A stretch of 64,000 bases of DNA, taken from Muricea muricata (taxonomy: Eukaryota; Cnidaria; Anthozoa; Malacalcyonacea; Plexauridae). A program made the translations under genes and the position numbers. Positions 1-12,800 of this stretch are shown here, one piece after another. Position 1 is the first letter of the stretch. Each line of letters opens with the position of its first letter. The stretch lies in contig OY979730.1 of NCBI GenBank assembly GCA_963855995.1, positions 11,013,300 through 11,077,299 of the forward strand, given 5' to 3'. Below the pieces are notes generated by a model that saw only the letters and a list, made by a program, of their open reading frames with translations, did no database searches and had not been told where the DNA came from.

Positions 1-39
1 GGGTTTACTCTAGCCTATAATTGATTCTAAAACATAAAA

Positions 40-62
40 ATAATTCCGAGCAAGGGAATTAT
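40..62. repeat. Small perfect hairpin at the PLE-derived end
   Basis: ATAATTCC (40-47) and GGAATTAT (55-62) form a perfect 8-bp stem with a 7-nt loop. It recurs in A1 and B of each unit and in the inverted edge copy near 52350-52372, so it belongs to the ancestral element end. Confidence 0.7.
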
Positions 63-435
63 CGTTCAGCTGCGTTGTTTATTTACTGCACCACTTTGCT
101 TGATCACCAGACCGCGTTGGCTATTACACTCGCCCTATGTGGTTTAAATTATTTACCCGTTTTCAACTGAATGAGCTTTAAAAAATAGTTGAACAATATA
201 AACCACTAAAAATCGTAGATGTGTAGCCAGGATTAGACATAAATGAAAATGGTGAGACGTTCTCTGACTAAAATATATTTATTTGTTTACGAGCTTTCGG
301 CCACCAGTCTGTAGCCTTCAACGGGTATATTTATAATGATTTATAAACTGTGAAAGTGTGAAATGAAGCTAGATATGACGTGTATATACATGTGCACTGT
401 GAAATACGATAAGGTGATACTATGTTTTCTTTATT

Positions 436-703
436 AAGATTGTACATTGTCGAGAAAGCGGTTTTGAGTTGTTATCAGCATTCCTGTCTTTGGCAGCTGT
501 ATGCCATGATTCTGGACTTCTAGTTTTAGGCGACTACGGAAATTCCCTGTGTCAATGATTTTCGCGTTGCATGTTTTTCGATGTTTGAACCATTATTATG
601 TTCCTTAACGTTTCTGATGTGTTCAGCCTTTCTTGTTTTCAGAGATCTGCCTGTTTCCCCTAAGTACAGGCAGATATTTTAAAACAAGAAAAGCAAATGA
701 TCA
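436..703 (-). pseudogene. PLE GIY-YIG endonuclease remnant in A1
   Basis: Read on the minus strand, this stretch encodes pieces of the C-terminal GIY-YIG endonuclease of Penelope-like retroelements. They include the region around AEHIRNVK and the end around SKPLPRQCTIL. Compared with the edge copy at 49190-49518, about 30 bp are lost (near 566-577), deleting the segment with the HAWDNDHVIDFD residues, so the fold cannot be intact. No reverse transcriptase sequence was recognised anywhere in the unit. Copies recur at +4944 intervals. The family call is inferred from motif memory, not from a search. Confidence 0.6.
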
Positions 704-885
704 CGCATGGCAATAGTGCCTAGCTGGTCGTAATTCAACCACAATTACTGCAACAGCAAAGCATGACGTATATATATACAAATCGGTGATACTATAGTGC
801 CACCGATTTCTATATATATACGTCATGCTTTGCTGTTGCACTAATTGTGGTTGAATTACGACCAGGTAGGCATTATTGCCATGCG
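704..885. repeat. Long fold-back (85-bp arms, 12-nt loop) in A1
   Basis: The arms at 704-788 and 801-885 are reverse complements with four mismatches that I counted. The loop is 789-800. Each arm contains a TATATATATA run. It looks like a head-to-head junction of two copies of the PLE upstream region, since the same sequence occurs once, in single orientation, in A2 (from about 2464) and in the edge copy at 51600-51665. It recurs every 4944 bp. Confidence 0.9.
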
Positions 886-1515
886 CACATGCATCTATAT
901 ATAGGCTGCTGTTTTTAACGTGCTGTATAAGTTTTATCATAAACATCAAAATATAATTTGCGTGGTCATTTATGCAATCAGCGAAACACATTTCCATTTA
1001 TTTAATACTTATCGTCTCTGTAGTGCCCCAGCAATAATGTTGCCTTCGAAATTAGATTTAAATAGTGATCTGCTTTGTCAATGATGTATATATTGGACGC
1101 CTATAGCTAGGTCATTATATTTGGAAAAGTATGTTTGATCAGAATTTACAAGATCTTCTTCGAGTATAAGAGAAGGCTGATTTCAACACACATTTATTTT
1201 TCAAATGTTTTATTACTCACAAAAATATATGCTCAAGTTGTGATCTTACCCATTTTTGTTATTTGTGATATTGCAAAAGACTCAATTGGATTTATTTAGA
1301 AATAAATTTGTACATAATTTAAAAATGTAATTACACTCAAAAGCAACTTCAGGGTCTTCCTCGACAGAGTATGATTAAATATTATTTGATGAAATGCGAA
1401 CAAAAGCTCGCGAATGGGCTCGAATAACTTCGATTTAATCTAGCGTGTATATTTATGATAATTCTTAACCCTTTGAAAGTGGCAACTAACATGGAAAGTG
1501 GTAACTAACATAGTC

Positions 1516-1580
1516 TAGTGGTAAAGACAATATGTATCCATCAAAATCAATCACTGAGTCCGGGAACAATACCTCCCTAG
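1516..1580 (+). repeat. tRNA-like Pol III motif (A box) in A2
   Basis: TAGTCTAGTGG fits the A-box consensus TRGYNNARNNGG. The downstream B-box counterpart is weak. It is a candidate tRNA-derived SINE head fragment and recurs every 4944 bp. A diverged copy lies at about 50685. Confidence 0.35.
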
Positions 1581-1682
1581 CTTTGCCAAAAATCGTTCTG
1601 GCTTTGGTCAGTTTTAGGAATTAAGCATAGGCTAGAACGTTTAGACAACTTAAACCCACCTGCCGGAGCCTCATAACCAACG

Positions 1683-1745
1683 TAATCCAGTGGTCAAGTA
1701 AAAATGACTCAACAAAGGTGGCTAGGATCAATTCCTGCCCATGCA
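1683..1745 (+). repeat. tRNA-like A box plus B box in A2
   Basis: An A-box-like TAATCCAGTGGTCAAG is followed by a B-box-like GGATCAATTCC near 1725, at tRNA-like spacing. No complete cloverleaf was found. This suggests a decayed tRNA-derived SINE promoter. It recurs every 4944 bp. Confidence 0.4.
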
Positions 1746-3176
1746 TTAAATAGTTTTCGTCAAGTGGAAGAATTATGACCCTTTCCAAAGTATCTTTTTG
1801 TCTATTTTGAAATCTTTTTTAGAAAAGAAGTCGTCAAAATTTCACAACTTCTTTGTATCATACAGTCTGATAAATGAAAATTTTTATTTCGTTCTTAACC
1901 GCACTGACAAAATTTCTGGTAAATGGAGAAAATAACAGTTTTAAAAAATCATCGAAAAAAATTGGACAAAACACCGTGCTCAAAATGCTATGGTTTTTCT
2001 TAACGGTGGGAACCATCTTTTTTTTTTTGCAAAAAAGCCCAAATAAATAATTGAAAAGAATTATGCTATACCACTTACATTAGGGCTATTGAAAAGCATG
2101 ATAAGAGATTGCACACTAGCGTAACCAATTTAAATTAGAAAGTTGCAAAAAGTGTCAGCTGAGAAATTCTGCTACCTTCGAAGGATTAGTCTAGGAATGG
2201 TATAAAAGACAGCATGACGATAGTGAAAAGGACCGGGGTATTGTAATAAAAATTTGCACACGGATGGCACTCGGATGGCTTCGCACAATTGGCCTCGACA
2301 ACCCACCAAATGCGGTTGCCTTTCGACAACGACATCGAATTGACTGCCTCAACCGTCTGTGTTATAACTCCACCACCTCTGGTTCGAAATATAGGGGAGG
2401 GTAGAAGCGGCCCCCAGGCCGTAAGTGCTAAAACCCTGTATCTTCGAATCAGACCATCAAGATATAGTAACACCGATTTGTATATATATACCTCATGCTT
2501 TGCTGTTGCAGTGATTGTGGTTGAATTACGACCGGGTAGACACTATTGCCATGCGCACGTGCACCATGTATAGGATGCCGTTATTAACGTGCTGTATATA
2601 AGTTGTATCATAAACATCAAAATATAACTTCCGTGATCATTTATGGAATCAGCGAACAACATTTCCATTTATTTAATACTTATCGTCTCTGTAGTGCCTC
2701 AGAGTCAGCAATAATGTTGTTCTTCGACATTAGATTTAAATAGTGATCTGTTTAGTTCAATGATATATATTGAACGCCTAAAGCTGGGTCATTAAATTTG
2801 GAAATGTATGTTTGATCAGAATTTCAAGGTCTTCTTTGAGTATAAGGGAAGGCTGATTTCAACACACATTTATTTTTCATATGTTCTACTTACAAACATA
2901 TGGGCTTTTAAAATTCGTAGCACCAGAAACCTACTGTATGCTCAAGTTGTGATCTTATCGATTTTTATTATTTGTGATATTGCAAAAGACTCAATTGGAT
3001 TTATTTAGGAATAAATTTGTACATACATTTAAAAATGTAATTACACTCAAAGCAACTTCAAGATCTTCCTCGACAGACTATGATTAAATATTATTCGATG
3101 AAATGCGAACAAAAGCTCGCGAATGGGTTCAAATAACTTTGAATTAATCTAGCGTGTATATTTATTATAATTCTTA

Positions 3177-3309
3177 CCCCAGACAAAAGCCTATGGGGTT
3201 TGTGACAAGGGCAAGATTTGACCAAAAACTCGTTGACTTGAGACATTTTGCATTGGCCACTAGACTACATGAATCCTTTCACGCCCTTGCCACTTAAATT
3301 GTTTAAGCG
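3177..3309 (-). repeat. 133-bp tRNA-like tail of A2
   Basis: On the minus strand the tail reads GGCAAGG, then an A box (TAGTCTAGTGG), a B box (GGTCAAATC) and CCTTGTC. GGCAAGG and CCTTGTC can pair as a 7-bp acceptor-like stem (one G-U). It resembles a degraded tRNA-derived promoter rather than a functional tRNA. It recurs every 4944 bp. Confidence 0.5.
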
Positions 3310-3741
3310 GGGTTTACTCTAGCCTATAATTGTTCTAAAACATAAAAATAATTCCGAGCAAGGGAATTATCGTTCAGCTGCGTTGTTTATTTACTGCACC
3401 ACTTTGCTTGATCACCAGACCGCGTTGGCTATTACACGCGCCCTATGTGGTTTAAATTATTTACCCGTTTTCAACTGAATGAGCTTTAAAAAATAGTTGA
3501 ACAATATAAACCACTAAAAATCGTAGATGTGTAGCCAGGATTAGGCATAAATGAAAAGGGTGAGACGTTCTCTGACTAAAATATATTTATTTGTTTACGA
3601 GCTTTCGGCCACCAGTCTGTAGCCTTCAACGGGTATATCTATAATGATTTATAAACTGTGAAAGTGTGAAATGAAGCTAGATATGACGTGTATACATGTG
3701 CACTGTGAAATACGATAAGGTGATACTATGTTTTCTTTATT

Positions 3742-4003
3742 AAGGTTGTACATTGTCGAGGAAGCGGTTTTGAGTTGTTATCAGCATTCCTGTCTTTGGC
3801 TGTATGACATGATTCTAGTGCTAGGCGACTACGGAAATTCCCTGTGTCAATGATTTTCGCGTTGCATGTTTTAGTTCGATGTTTGACCCATTATTATGTT
3901 CCTTCATTAACGTTTCTGATGTGCTCAGCCTTTCTTGTTTTCAGAGATCTGCCTGTTTCTCCTAAATACAGGCAGATATTTGAGAACAAGAAAAGCAAAT
4001 GAT
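3742..4003 (-). pseudogene. PLE GIY-YIG endonuclease remnant in B
   Basis: This is the B-block counterpart of the A1 remnant, on the minus strand. It has the same internal deletion and an extra small indel (TTTTAGTTCGATG where A1 has TTTTTCGATG). It recurs every 4944 bp except in unit 10, where the block is replaced by a divergent A1-like copy. Confidence 0.55.
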
Positions 4004-4005
4004 CA

Positions 4006-4187
4006 CGCATGGCAATAGTGGCTACCTGGTCGTAATTCAACCACAATCAGTGCAACAGCAGAGCATCACGTATATATATACAAATCGGTGATACTACAGT
4101 AGCAACGATTTGTATATATATACGTCATGCTCTGCTGTTTCACTAATTGTGGTTGAATTAGGACCAGGTAGCCACTACTGCCATGCG
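4006..4187. repeat. Long fold-back in B
   Basis: The left arm starts at 4006 (CGCATGGCAATAG) and the right arm ends at 4187. The arms are about 83-85 bp with a short central loop near 4089-4103. It is homologous to the A1 fold-back but carries its own substitutions. It recurs every 4944 bp through unit 9. Confidence 0.88.
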
Positions 4188-4811
4188 CACATGCATCTAA
4201 ATATAGGCTGCTGTTATTAACGTGCTGTATAAGTTTTATCATAAACATCAAAATATAATTTGCGTGATCATTTATGCAATCAGTGAACAACATTTCCATT
4301 TATTTAATACTTATCGTCTCTGTAGTGCCTCAGAGTCAGCAATAATGTTGTTCTTCGACATTAGATTTAAATAGTGATCTGTTTTGTTCAATGATATATA
4401 TTGAACGCCTAAAGCTGGGTCATTAAATTTGGAAATGTATGTTTGATCAGAATTTACAATGTCTTCTCTGAGTATAAGAGAAGGCTGATTTCAACACACA
4501 TTTATTTTTCAAATGTTTTATTACTTACAAAAGTATGGGATTTTAAAATTCGTAGCACCAGAAACCTACTGTATGCTCAAGTTGTGATCTTATCGATTTT
4601 TATTATTTGTGATATTGCAAAAGACTCAATTGGATTTATTTAGGAATAAATTTGTACATACATTTAAAAATGTAATTACACTCAAAGCAACTTCAAGATC
4701 TTCCTCGACAGACTATGATTAAATATTATTCGATGAAATGCGAACAAAAGCTCGCGAATGGGTTCAAATAACTTTGAATTAATCTAGCGTGTATATTTAT
4801 AATAATTCTTA

Positions 4812-4944
4812 CCCCAGACAAAAGCCTATGGGGTTTGTGACAAGGGCAGGACTTGACCAAAAACTCGTTGACTTGAGACATTTTGCATTGGCCACTAGAC
4901 TACATGAGCGCTATCACGCCCTTGCCACTTAAATTGTTTAAGCG
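4812..4944 (-). repeat. 133-bp tRNA-like tail of B
   Basis: It has the same length and architecture as the A2 tail. In the units checked its B box reads GGTCAAGTCC, closer to consensus, except in units 4 and 8 (GGTCAAATCC). It abuts the start of the next unit. Confidence 0.5.
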
Positions 4945-7900
4945 GGGTTTACTCTAGCCTATAATTGATTCTAAAACATAAAAATAATTCCGAGCAAGGG
5001 AATTATCGTTCAGCTGCGTTGTTTATTTACTGCACCACTTTGCTTGATCACCAGACCGCGTTGGCTATTACACTCGCCCTATGTGGTTTAAATTATTTAC
5101 CCGTTTTCAACTGAATGAGCTTTAAAAAATAGTTGAACAATATAAACCACTAAAAATCGTAGATGTGTAGCCAGGATTAGACATAAATGAAAATGGTGAG
5201 ACGTTCTCTGACTAAAATATATTTATTTGTTTACGAGCTTTCGGCCACCAGTCTGTAGCCTTCAACGGGTATATTTATAATGATTTATAAACTGTGAAAG
5301 TGTGAAATGAAGCTAGATATGACGTGTATATACATGTGCACTGTGAAATACGATAAGGTGATACTATGTTTTCTTTATTAAGATTGTACATTGTCGAGAA
5401 AGCGGTTTTGAGTTGTTATCAGCATTCCTGTCTTTGGCAGCTGTATGCCATGATTCTGGACTTCTAGTTTTAGGCGACTACGGAAATTCCCTGTGTCAAT
5501 GATTTTCGCGTTGCATGTTTTTCGATGTTTGAACCATTATTATGTTCCTTAACGTTTCTGATGTGTTCAGCCTTTCTTGTTTTCAGAGATCTGCCTGTTT
5601 CCCCTAAGTACAGGCAGATATTTTAAAACAAGAAAAGCAAATGATCACGCATGGCAATAGTGCCTAGCTGGTCGTAATTCAACCACAATTACTGCAACAG
5701 CAAAGCATGACGTATATATATACAAATCGGTGATACTATAGTGCCACCGATTTCTATATATATACGTCATGCTTTGCTGTTGCACTAATTGTGGTTGAAT
5801 TACGACCAGGTAGGCATTATTGCCATGCGCACATGCATCTATATATAGGCTGCTGTTTTTAACGTGCTGTATAAGTTTTATCATAAACATCAAAATATAA
5901 TTTGCGTGGTCATTTATGCAATCAGCGAAACACATTTCCATTTATTTAATACTTATCGTCTCTGTAGTGCCCCAGCAATAATGTTGCCTTCGAAATTAGA
6001 TTTAAATAGTGATCTGCTTTGTCAATGATGTATATATTGGACGCCTATAGCTAGGTCATTATATTTGGAAAAGTATGTTTGATCAGAATTTACAAGATCT
6101 TCTTCGAGTATAAGAGAAGGCTGATTTCAACACACATTTATTTTTCAAATGTTTTATTACTCACAAAAATATATGCTCAAGTTGTGATCTTACCCATTTT
6201 TGTTATTTGTGATATTGCAAAAGACTCAATTGGATTTATTTAGAAATAAATTTGTACATAATTTAAAAATGTAATTACACTCAAAAGCAACTTCAGGGTC
6301 TTCCTCGACAGAGTATGATTAAATATTATTTGATGAAATGCGAACAAAAGCTCGCGAATGGGCTCGAATAACTTCGATTTAATCTAGCGTGTATATTTAT
6401 GATAATTCTTAACCCTTTGAAAGTGGCAACTAACATGGAAAGTGGTAACTAACATAGTCTAGTGGTAAAGACAATATGTATCCATCAAAATCAATCACTG
6501 AGTCCGGGAACAATACCTCCCTAGCTTTGCCAAAAATCGTTCTGGCTTTGGTCAGTTTTAGGAATTAAGCATAGGCTAGAACGTTTAGACAACTTAAACC
6601 CACCTGCCGGAGCCTCATAACCAACGTAATCCAGTGGTCAAGTAAAAATGACTCAACAAAGGTGGCTAGGATCAATTCCTGCCCATGCATTAAATAGTTT
6701 TCGTCAAGTGGAAGAATTATGACCCTTTCCAAAGTATCTTTTTGTCTATTTTGAAATCTTTTTTAGAAAAGAAGTCGTCAAAATTTCACAACTTCTTTGT
6801 ATCATACAGTCTGATAAATGAAAATTTTTATTTCGTTCTTAACCGCACTGACAAAATTTCTGGTAAATGGAGAAAATAACAGTTTTAAAAAATCATCGAA
6901 AAAAATTGGACAAAACACCGTGCTCAAAATGCTATGGTTTTTCTTAACGGTGGGAACCATCTTTTTTTTTTTGCAAAAAAGCCCAAATAAATAATTGAAA
7001 AGAATTATGCTATACCACTTACATTAGGGCTATTGAAAAGCATGATAAGAGATTGCACACTAGCGTAACCAATTTAAATTAGAAAGTTGCAAAAAGTGTC
7101 AGCTGAGAAATTCTGCTACCTTCGAAGGATTAGTCTAGGAATGGTATAAAAGACAGCATGACGATAGTGAAAAGGACCGGGGTATTGTAATAAAAATTTG
7201 CACACGGATGGCACTCGGATGGCTTCGCACAATTGGCCTCGACAACCCACCAAATGCGGTTGCCTTTCGACAACGACATCGAATTGACTGCCTCAACCGT
7301 CTGTGTTATAACTCCACCACCTCTGGTTCGAAATATAGGGGAGGGTAGAAGCGGCCCCCAGGCCGTAAGTGCTAAAACCCTGTATCTTCGAATCAGACCA
7401 TCAAGATATAGTAACACCGATTTGTATATATATACCTCATGCTTTGCTGTTGCAGTGATTGTGGTTGAATTACGACCGGGTAGACACTATTGCCATGCGC
7501 ACGTGCACCATGTATAGGATGCCGTTATTAACGTGCTGTATATAAGTTGTATCATAAACATCAAAATATAATTTCCGTGATCATTTATGGAATCAGCGAA
7601 CAACATTTCCATTTATTTAATACTTATCGTCTCTGTAGTGCCTCAGAGTCAGCAATAATGTTGTTCTTCGACATTAGATTTAAATAGTGATCTGTTTAGT
7701 TCAATGATATATATTGAACGCCTAAAGCTGGGTCATTAAATTTGGAAATGTATGTTTGATCAGAATTTCAAGGTCTTCTTTGAGTATAAGGGAAGGCTGA
7801 TTTCAACACACATTTATTTTTCATATGTTCTACTTACAAACATATGGGCTTTTAAAATTCGTAGCACCAGAAACCTACTGTATGCTCAAGTTGTGATCTT

Positions 7901-9888
7901 ATCGATTTTTATTATTTGTGATATTGCAAAAGACTCAATTGGATTTATTTAGGAATAAATTTGTACATACATTTAAAAATGTAATTACACTCAAAGCAAC
8001 TTCAAGATCTTCCTCGACAGACTATGATTAAATATTATTCGATGAAATGCGAACAAAAGCTCGCGAATGGGTTCAAATAACTTTGAATTAATCTAGCGTG
8101 TATATTTATTATAATTCTTACCCCAGACAAAAGCCTATGGGGTTTGTGACAAGGGCAAGATTTGACCAAAAACTCGTTGACTTGAGACATTTTGCATTGG
8201 CCACTAGACTACATGAATCCTTTCACGCCCTTGCCACTTAAATTGTTTAAGCGGGGTTTACTCTAGCCTATAATTGTTCTAAAACATAAAAATAATTCCG
8301 AGCAAGGGAATTATCGTTCAGCTGCGTTGTTTATTTACTGCACCACTTTGCTTGATCACCAGACCGCGTTGGCTATTACACGCGCCCTATGTGGTTTAAA
8401 TTATTTACCCGTTTTCAACTGAATGAGCTTTAAAAAATAGTTGAACAATATAAACCACTAAAAATCGTAGATGTGTAGCCAGGATTAGGCATAAATGAAA
8501 AGGGTGAGACGTTCTCTGACTAAAATATATTTATTTGTTTACGAGCTTTCGGCCACCAGTCTGTAGCCTTCAACGGGTATATCTATAATGATTTATAAAC
8601 TGTGAAAGTGTGAAATGAAGCTAGATATGACGTGTATACATGTGCACTGTGAAATACGATAAGGTGATACTATGTTTTCTTTATTAAGGTTGTACATTGT
8701 CGAGGAAGCGGTTTTGAGTTGTTATCAGCATTCCTGTCTTTGGCTGTATGACATGATTCTAGTGCTAGGCGACTACGGAAATTCCCTGTGTCAATGATTT
8801 TCGCGTTGCATGTTTTAGTTCGATGTTTGACCCATTATTATGTTCCTTCATTAACGTTTCTGATGTGCTCAGCCTTTCTTGTTTTCAGAGATCTGCCTGT
8901 TTCTCCTAAATACAGGCAGATATTTGAGAACAAGAAAAGCAAATGATCACGCATGGCAATAGTGGCTACCTGGTCGTAATTCAACCACAATCAGTGCAAC
9001 AGCAGAGCATCACGTATATATATACAAATCGGTGATACTACAGTAGCAACGATTTGTATATATATACGTCATGCTCTGCTGTTTCACTAATTGTGGTTGA
9101 ATTAGGACCAGGTAGCCACTACTGCCATGCGCACATGCATCTAAATATAGGCTGCTGTTATTAACGTGCTGTATAAGTTTTATCATAAACATCAAAATAT
9201 AATTTGCGTGATCATTTATGCAATCAGTGAACAACATTTCCATTTATTTAATACTTATCGTCTCTGTAGTGCCTCAGAGTCAGCAATAATGTTGTTCTTC
9301 GACATTAGATTTAAATAGTGATCTGTTTTGTTCAATGATATATATTGAACGCCTAAAGCTGGGTCATTAAATTTGGAAATGTATGTTTGATCAGAATTTA
9401 CAATGTCTTCTCTGAGTATAAGAGAAGGCTGATTTCAACACACATTTATTTTTCAAATGTTTTATTACTTACAAAAGTATGGGATTTTAAAATTCGTAGC
9501 ACCAGAAACCTACTGTATGCTCAAGTTGTGATCTTATCGATTTTTATTATTTGTGATATTGCAAAAGACTCAATTGGATTTATTTAGGAATAAATTTGTA
9601 CATACATTTAAAAATGTAATTACACTCAAAGCAACTTCAAGATCTTCCTCGACAGACTATGATTAAATATTATTCGATGAAATGCGAACAAAAGCTCGCG
9701 AATGGGTTCAAATAACTTTGAATTAATCTAGCGTGTATATTTATAATAATTCTTACCCCAGACAAAAGCCTATGGGGTTTGTGACAAGGGCAGGACTTGA
9801 CCAAAAACTCGTTGACTTGAGACATTTTGCATTGGCCACTAGACTACATGAGCGCTATCACGCCCTTGCCACTTAAATTGTTTAAGCG
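4945..9888. repeat. Array unit 2 (class a, T at the 2628-equivalent)
   Basis: It is almost identical to unit 1. The difference I could find is T instead of C at the position equivalent to 2628. Confidence 0.95.
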
Positions 9889-12800
9889 GGGTTTACTCTA
9901 GCCTATAATTGATTCTAAAACATAAAAATAATTCCGAGCAAGGGAATTATCGTTCAGCTGCGTTGTTTATTTACTGCACCACTTTGCTTGATCACCAGAC
10001 CGCGTTGGCTATTACACTCGCCCTATGTGGTTTAAATTATTTACCCGTTTTCAACTGAATGAGCTTTAAAAAATAGTTGAACAATATAAACCACTAAAAA
10101 TCGTAGATGTGTAGCCAGGATTAGACATAAATGAAAATGGTGAGACGTTCTCTGACTAAAATATATTTATTTGTTTACGAGCTTTCGGCCACCAGTCTGT
10201 AGCCTTCAACGGGTATATTTATAATGATTTATAAACTGTGAAAGTGTGAAATGAAGCTAGATATGACGTGTATATACATGTGCACTGTGAAATACGATAA
10301 GGTGATACTATGTTTTCTTTATTAAGATTGTACATTGTCGAGAAAGCGGTTTTGAGTTGTTATCAGCATTCCTGTCTTTGGCAGCTGTATGCCATGATTC
10401 TGGACTTCTAGTTTTAGGCGACTACGGAAATTCCCTGTGTCAATGATTTTCGCGTTGCATGTTTTTCGATGTTTGAACCATTATTATGTTCCTTAACGTT
10501 TCTGATGTGTTCAGCCTTTCTTGTTTTCAGAGATCTGCCTGTTTCCCCTAAGTACAGGCAGATATTTTAAAACAAGAAAAGCAAATGATCACGCATGGCA
10601 ATAGTGCCTAGCTGGTCGTAATTCAACCACAATTACTGCAACAGCAAAGCATGACGTATATATATACAAATCGGTGATACTATAGTGCCACCGATTTCTA
10701 TATATATACGTCATGCTTTGCTGTTGCACTAATTGTGGTTGAATTACGACCAGGTAGGCATTATTGCCATGCGCACATGCATCTATATATAGGCTGCTGT
10801 TTTTAACGTGCTGTATAAGTTTTATCATAAACATCAAAATATAATTTGCGTGGTCATTTATGCAATCAGCGAAACACATTTCCATTTATTTAATACTTAT
10901 CGTCTCTGTAGTGCCCCAGCAATAATGTTGCCTTCGAAATTAGATTTAAATAGTGATCTGCTTTGTCAATGATGTATATATTGGACGCCTATAGCTAGGT
11001 CATTATATTTGGAAAAGTATGTTTGATCAGAATTTACAAGATCTTCTTCGAGTATAAGAGAAGGCTGATTTCAACACACATTTATTTTTCAAATGTTTTA
11101 TTACTCACAAAAATATATGCTCAAGTTGTGATCTTACCCATTTTTGTTATTTGTGATATTGCAAAAGACTCAATTGGATTTATTTAGAAATAAATTTGTA
11201 CATAATTTAAAAATGTAATTACACTCAAAAGCAACTTCAGGGTCTTCCTCGACAGAGTATGATTAAATATTATTTGATGAAATGCGAACAAAAGCTCGCG
11301 AATGGGCTCGAATAACTTCGATTTAATCTAGCGTGTATATTTATGATAATTCTTAACCCTTTGAAAGTAGCAACTAACATGGAAAGTGGTAACAAACATA
11401 GTCTAGTGGTAAAGACAATATGTATCCATCAAAATCAATCACTGAGTCCGGGAACAATACCTCCCTAGCTTTGCCAAAAATCGTTCTGGCTTTGGTCAGT
11501 TTTAGGAATTAAGCATAGGCTAGAACGTTTAGACAACTTAAACCCACCTGCCGGAGCCTCATAACCAACGTAATCCAGTGGTCAAGTAAAAATGACTCAA
11601 CAAAGGTGGCTAGGATCAATTCCTGCCCATGCATTAAATAGTTTTCGTCAAGTGGAAGAATTATGACCCTTTCCAAAGTATCTTTTTGTCTATTTTGAAA
11701 TCTTTTTTAGAAAAGAAGTCGTCAAAATTTCACAACTTCTTTGTATCATACAGTCTGATAAATGAAAATTTTTATTTCGTTCTTAACCGCACTGACAAAA
11801 TTTCTGGTAAATGGAGAAAATAACAGTTTTAAAAAATCATCGAAAAAAATTGGACAAAACACCGTGCTCAAAATGCTATGGTTTTTCTTAACGGTGGGAA
11901 CCATCTTTTTTTTTTTGCAAAAAAGCCCAAATAAATAATTGAAAAGAATTATGCTATACCACTTACATTAGGGCTATTGAAAAGCATGATAAGAGATTGC
12001 ACACTAGCGTAACCAATTTAAATTAGAAAGTTGCAAAAGGTGTCAGCTGAGAAATTCTGCTACCTTCGAAGGATTAGTCTAGGAATGGTATAAAAGACAG
12101 CATGACGATAGTGAAAAGGACCGGGGTATTGTAATAAAAGTTTGCACACGGATGGCACTCGGATGGCTTCGCACAATTGGCCTCGACAATCCACCAAATG
12201 CGGTTGCCTTTCGACAACGACATCGAATTGACTGCCTCAACCGTCTGTGTTATAACTCCACCACCTCTGGTTCGAAATATAGGGGAGGGTAGAAGCGGCC
12301 CCCAGACCGTAAGTGCTAAAACCCTGTATCTTCGAATCAGACCATCAAGATATAGTAACACCGATTTGTATATATATACCTCATGCTTTGCTGTTGCAGT
12401 GATTGTGGTTGAATTACGACCGGGTAGACACTATTGCCATGCGCACGTGCACCATGTATAGGATGCCGTTATTAACGTGCTGTATATAAGTTGTATCATA
12501 AACATCAAAATATAACTTCCGTGATCATTTATGGAATCAGCGAACAACATTTCCATTTATTTAATACTTATCGTCTCTGTAGTGCCTCAGAGTCAGCAAT
12601 AATGTTGTTCTTCGACATTAGATTTGAATAGTGATCTGTTTAGTTCAATGATATATATTGAACGCCTAAAGCTGGGTCATTAAATTTGGAAATGTATGTT
12701 TGATCAGAATTTCAAGGTCTTCTTTGAGTATAAGGGAAGGCTGATTTCAACACACATTTATTTTTCATATGTTCTACTTACAAACATATGGGCTTTTAAA

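Larger units (their letters stand above)
1..1467. repeat. Sub-block A1 (recurs every 4944 bp)
   Basis: It runs from GGGTTTACTC to ATTCTTA. Its left half (to about 700) is minus-strand PLE 3' end plus endonuclease remnant. The fold-back follows at 704-885, then block R at about 794-1467. Its R block lacks a stretch around 1227 that is present in the R blocks of A2 and B. Confidence 0.85.
1468..3309. repeat. Sub-block A2 (recurs every 4944 bp)
   Basis: The left part (1468-2463) is unique to A2 and holds two tRNA-like motifs, a T run near 2018-2028 and a GC-richer stretch near 2230-2450. From about 2464 it joins the shared block R (to about 3172), then the 133-bp tRNA-like tail at 3177-3309. 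Overlapping frames of 94-95 codons occur here on both strands. They show no domain, and their differences between unit classes are not obviously protein-conserving. Confidence 0.85.
1..4944. repeat. Array unit 1 (class a, site 2628 = C)
   Basis: This is the reference unit for the sub-block coordinates given below. Diagnostic bases are G at 2418, G at 3438 and C at 2628. It starts at the first base of the window with the A1 left edge, which begins GGGTTTACTC. Confidence 0.95.
3310..4944. repeat. Sub-block B (recurs every 4944 bp)
   Basis: It has the same architecture as A1: PLE 3' end and endonuclease remnant on minus, fold-back at 4006-4187, block R. It differs by many substitutions and small indels, such as GTTCTAAAAC instead of GATTCTAAAAC at its start, and it ends with the 133-bp tRNA-like tail. 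A1 and B are therefore an older duplication that is now co-amplified. Confidence 0.85.

Noticed and set aside
436-703. Hammerhead ribozyme in the PLE-derived part of the array
   Set aside because: CTGATGTG and CTGATAAATGAAA look suggestive, but neither has CTGANGA followed by a stem and GAAA. I found no proper core on either strand of a unit.
701-997. 98-codon minus frame (and the similar 77-codon frame in B), repeated through the array
   Set aside because: It is created by the fold-back arm and the adjacent R block. The A1 and B versions differ in end and composition, and there is no domain or codon signal.
2186-2573. Overlapping 95-codon minus and 94-codon plus frames in A2
   Set aside because: They overlap each other on opposite strands and lie in tRNA/SINE-like repeat sequence. 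Class a/b substitutions change residues without constraint.
2808-3008. 66-codon plus frame repeated in A2 and B
   Set aside because: Its N-terminal part is read in different frames in the two sub-blocks, so the similarity is DNA-level only.
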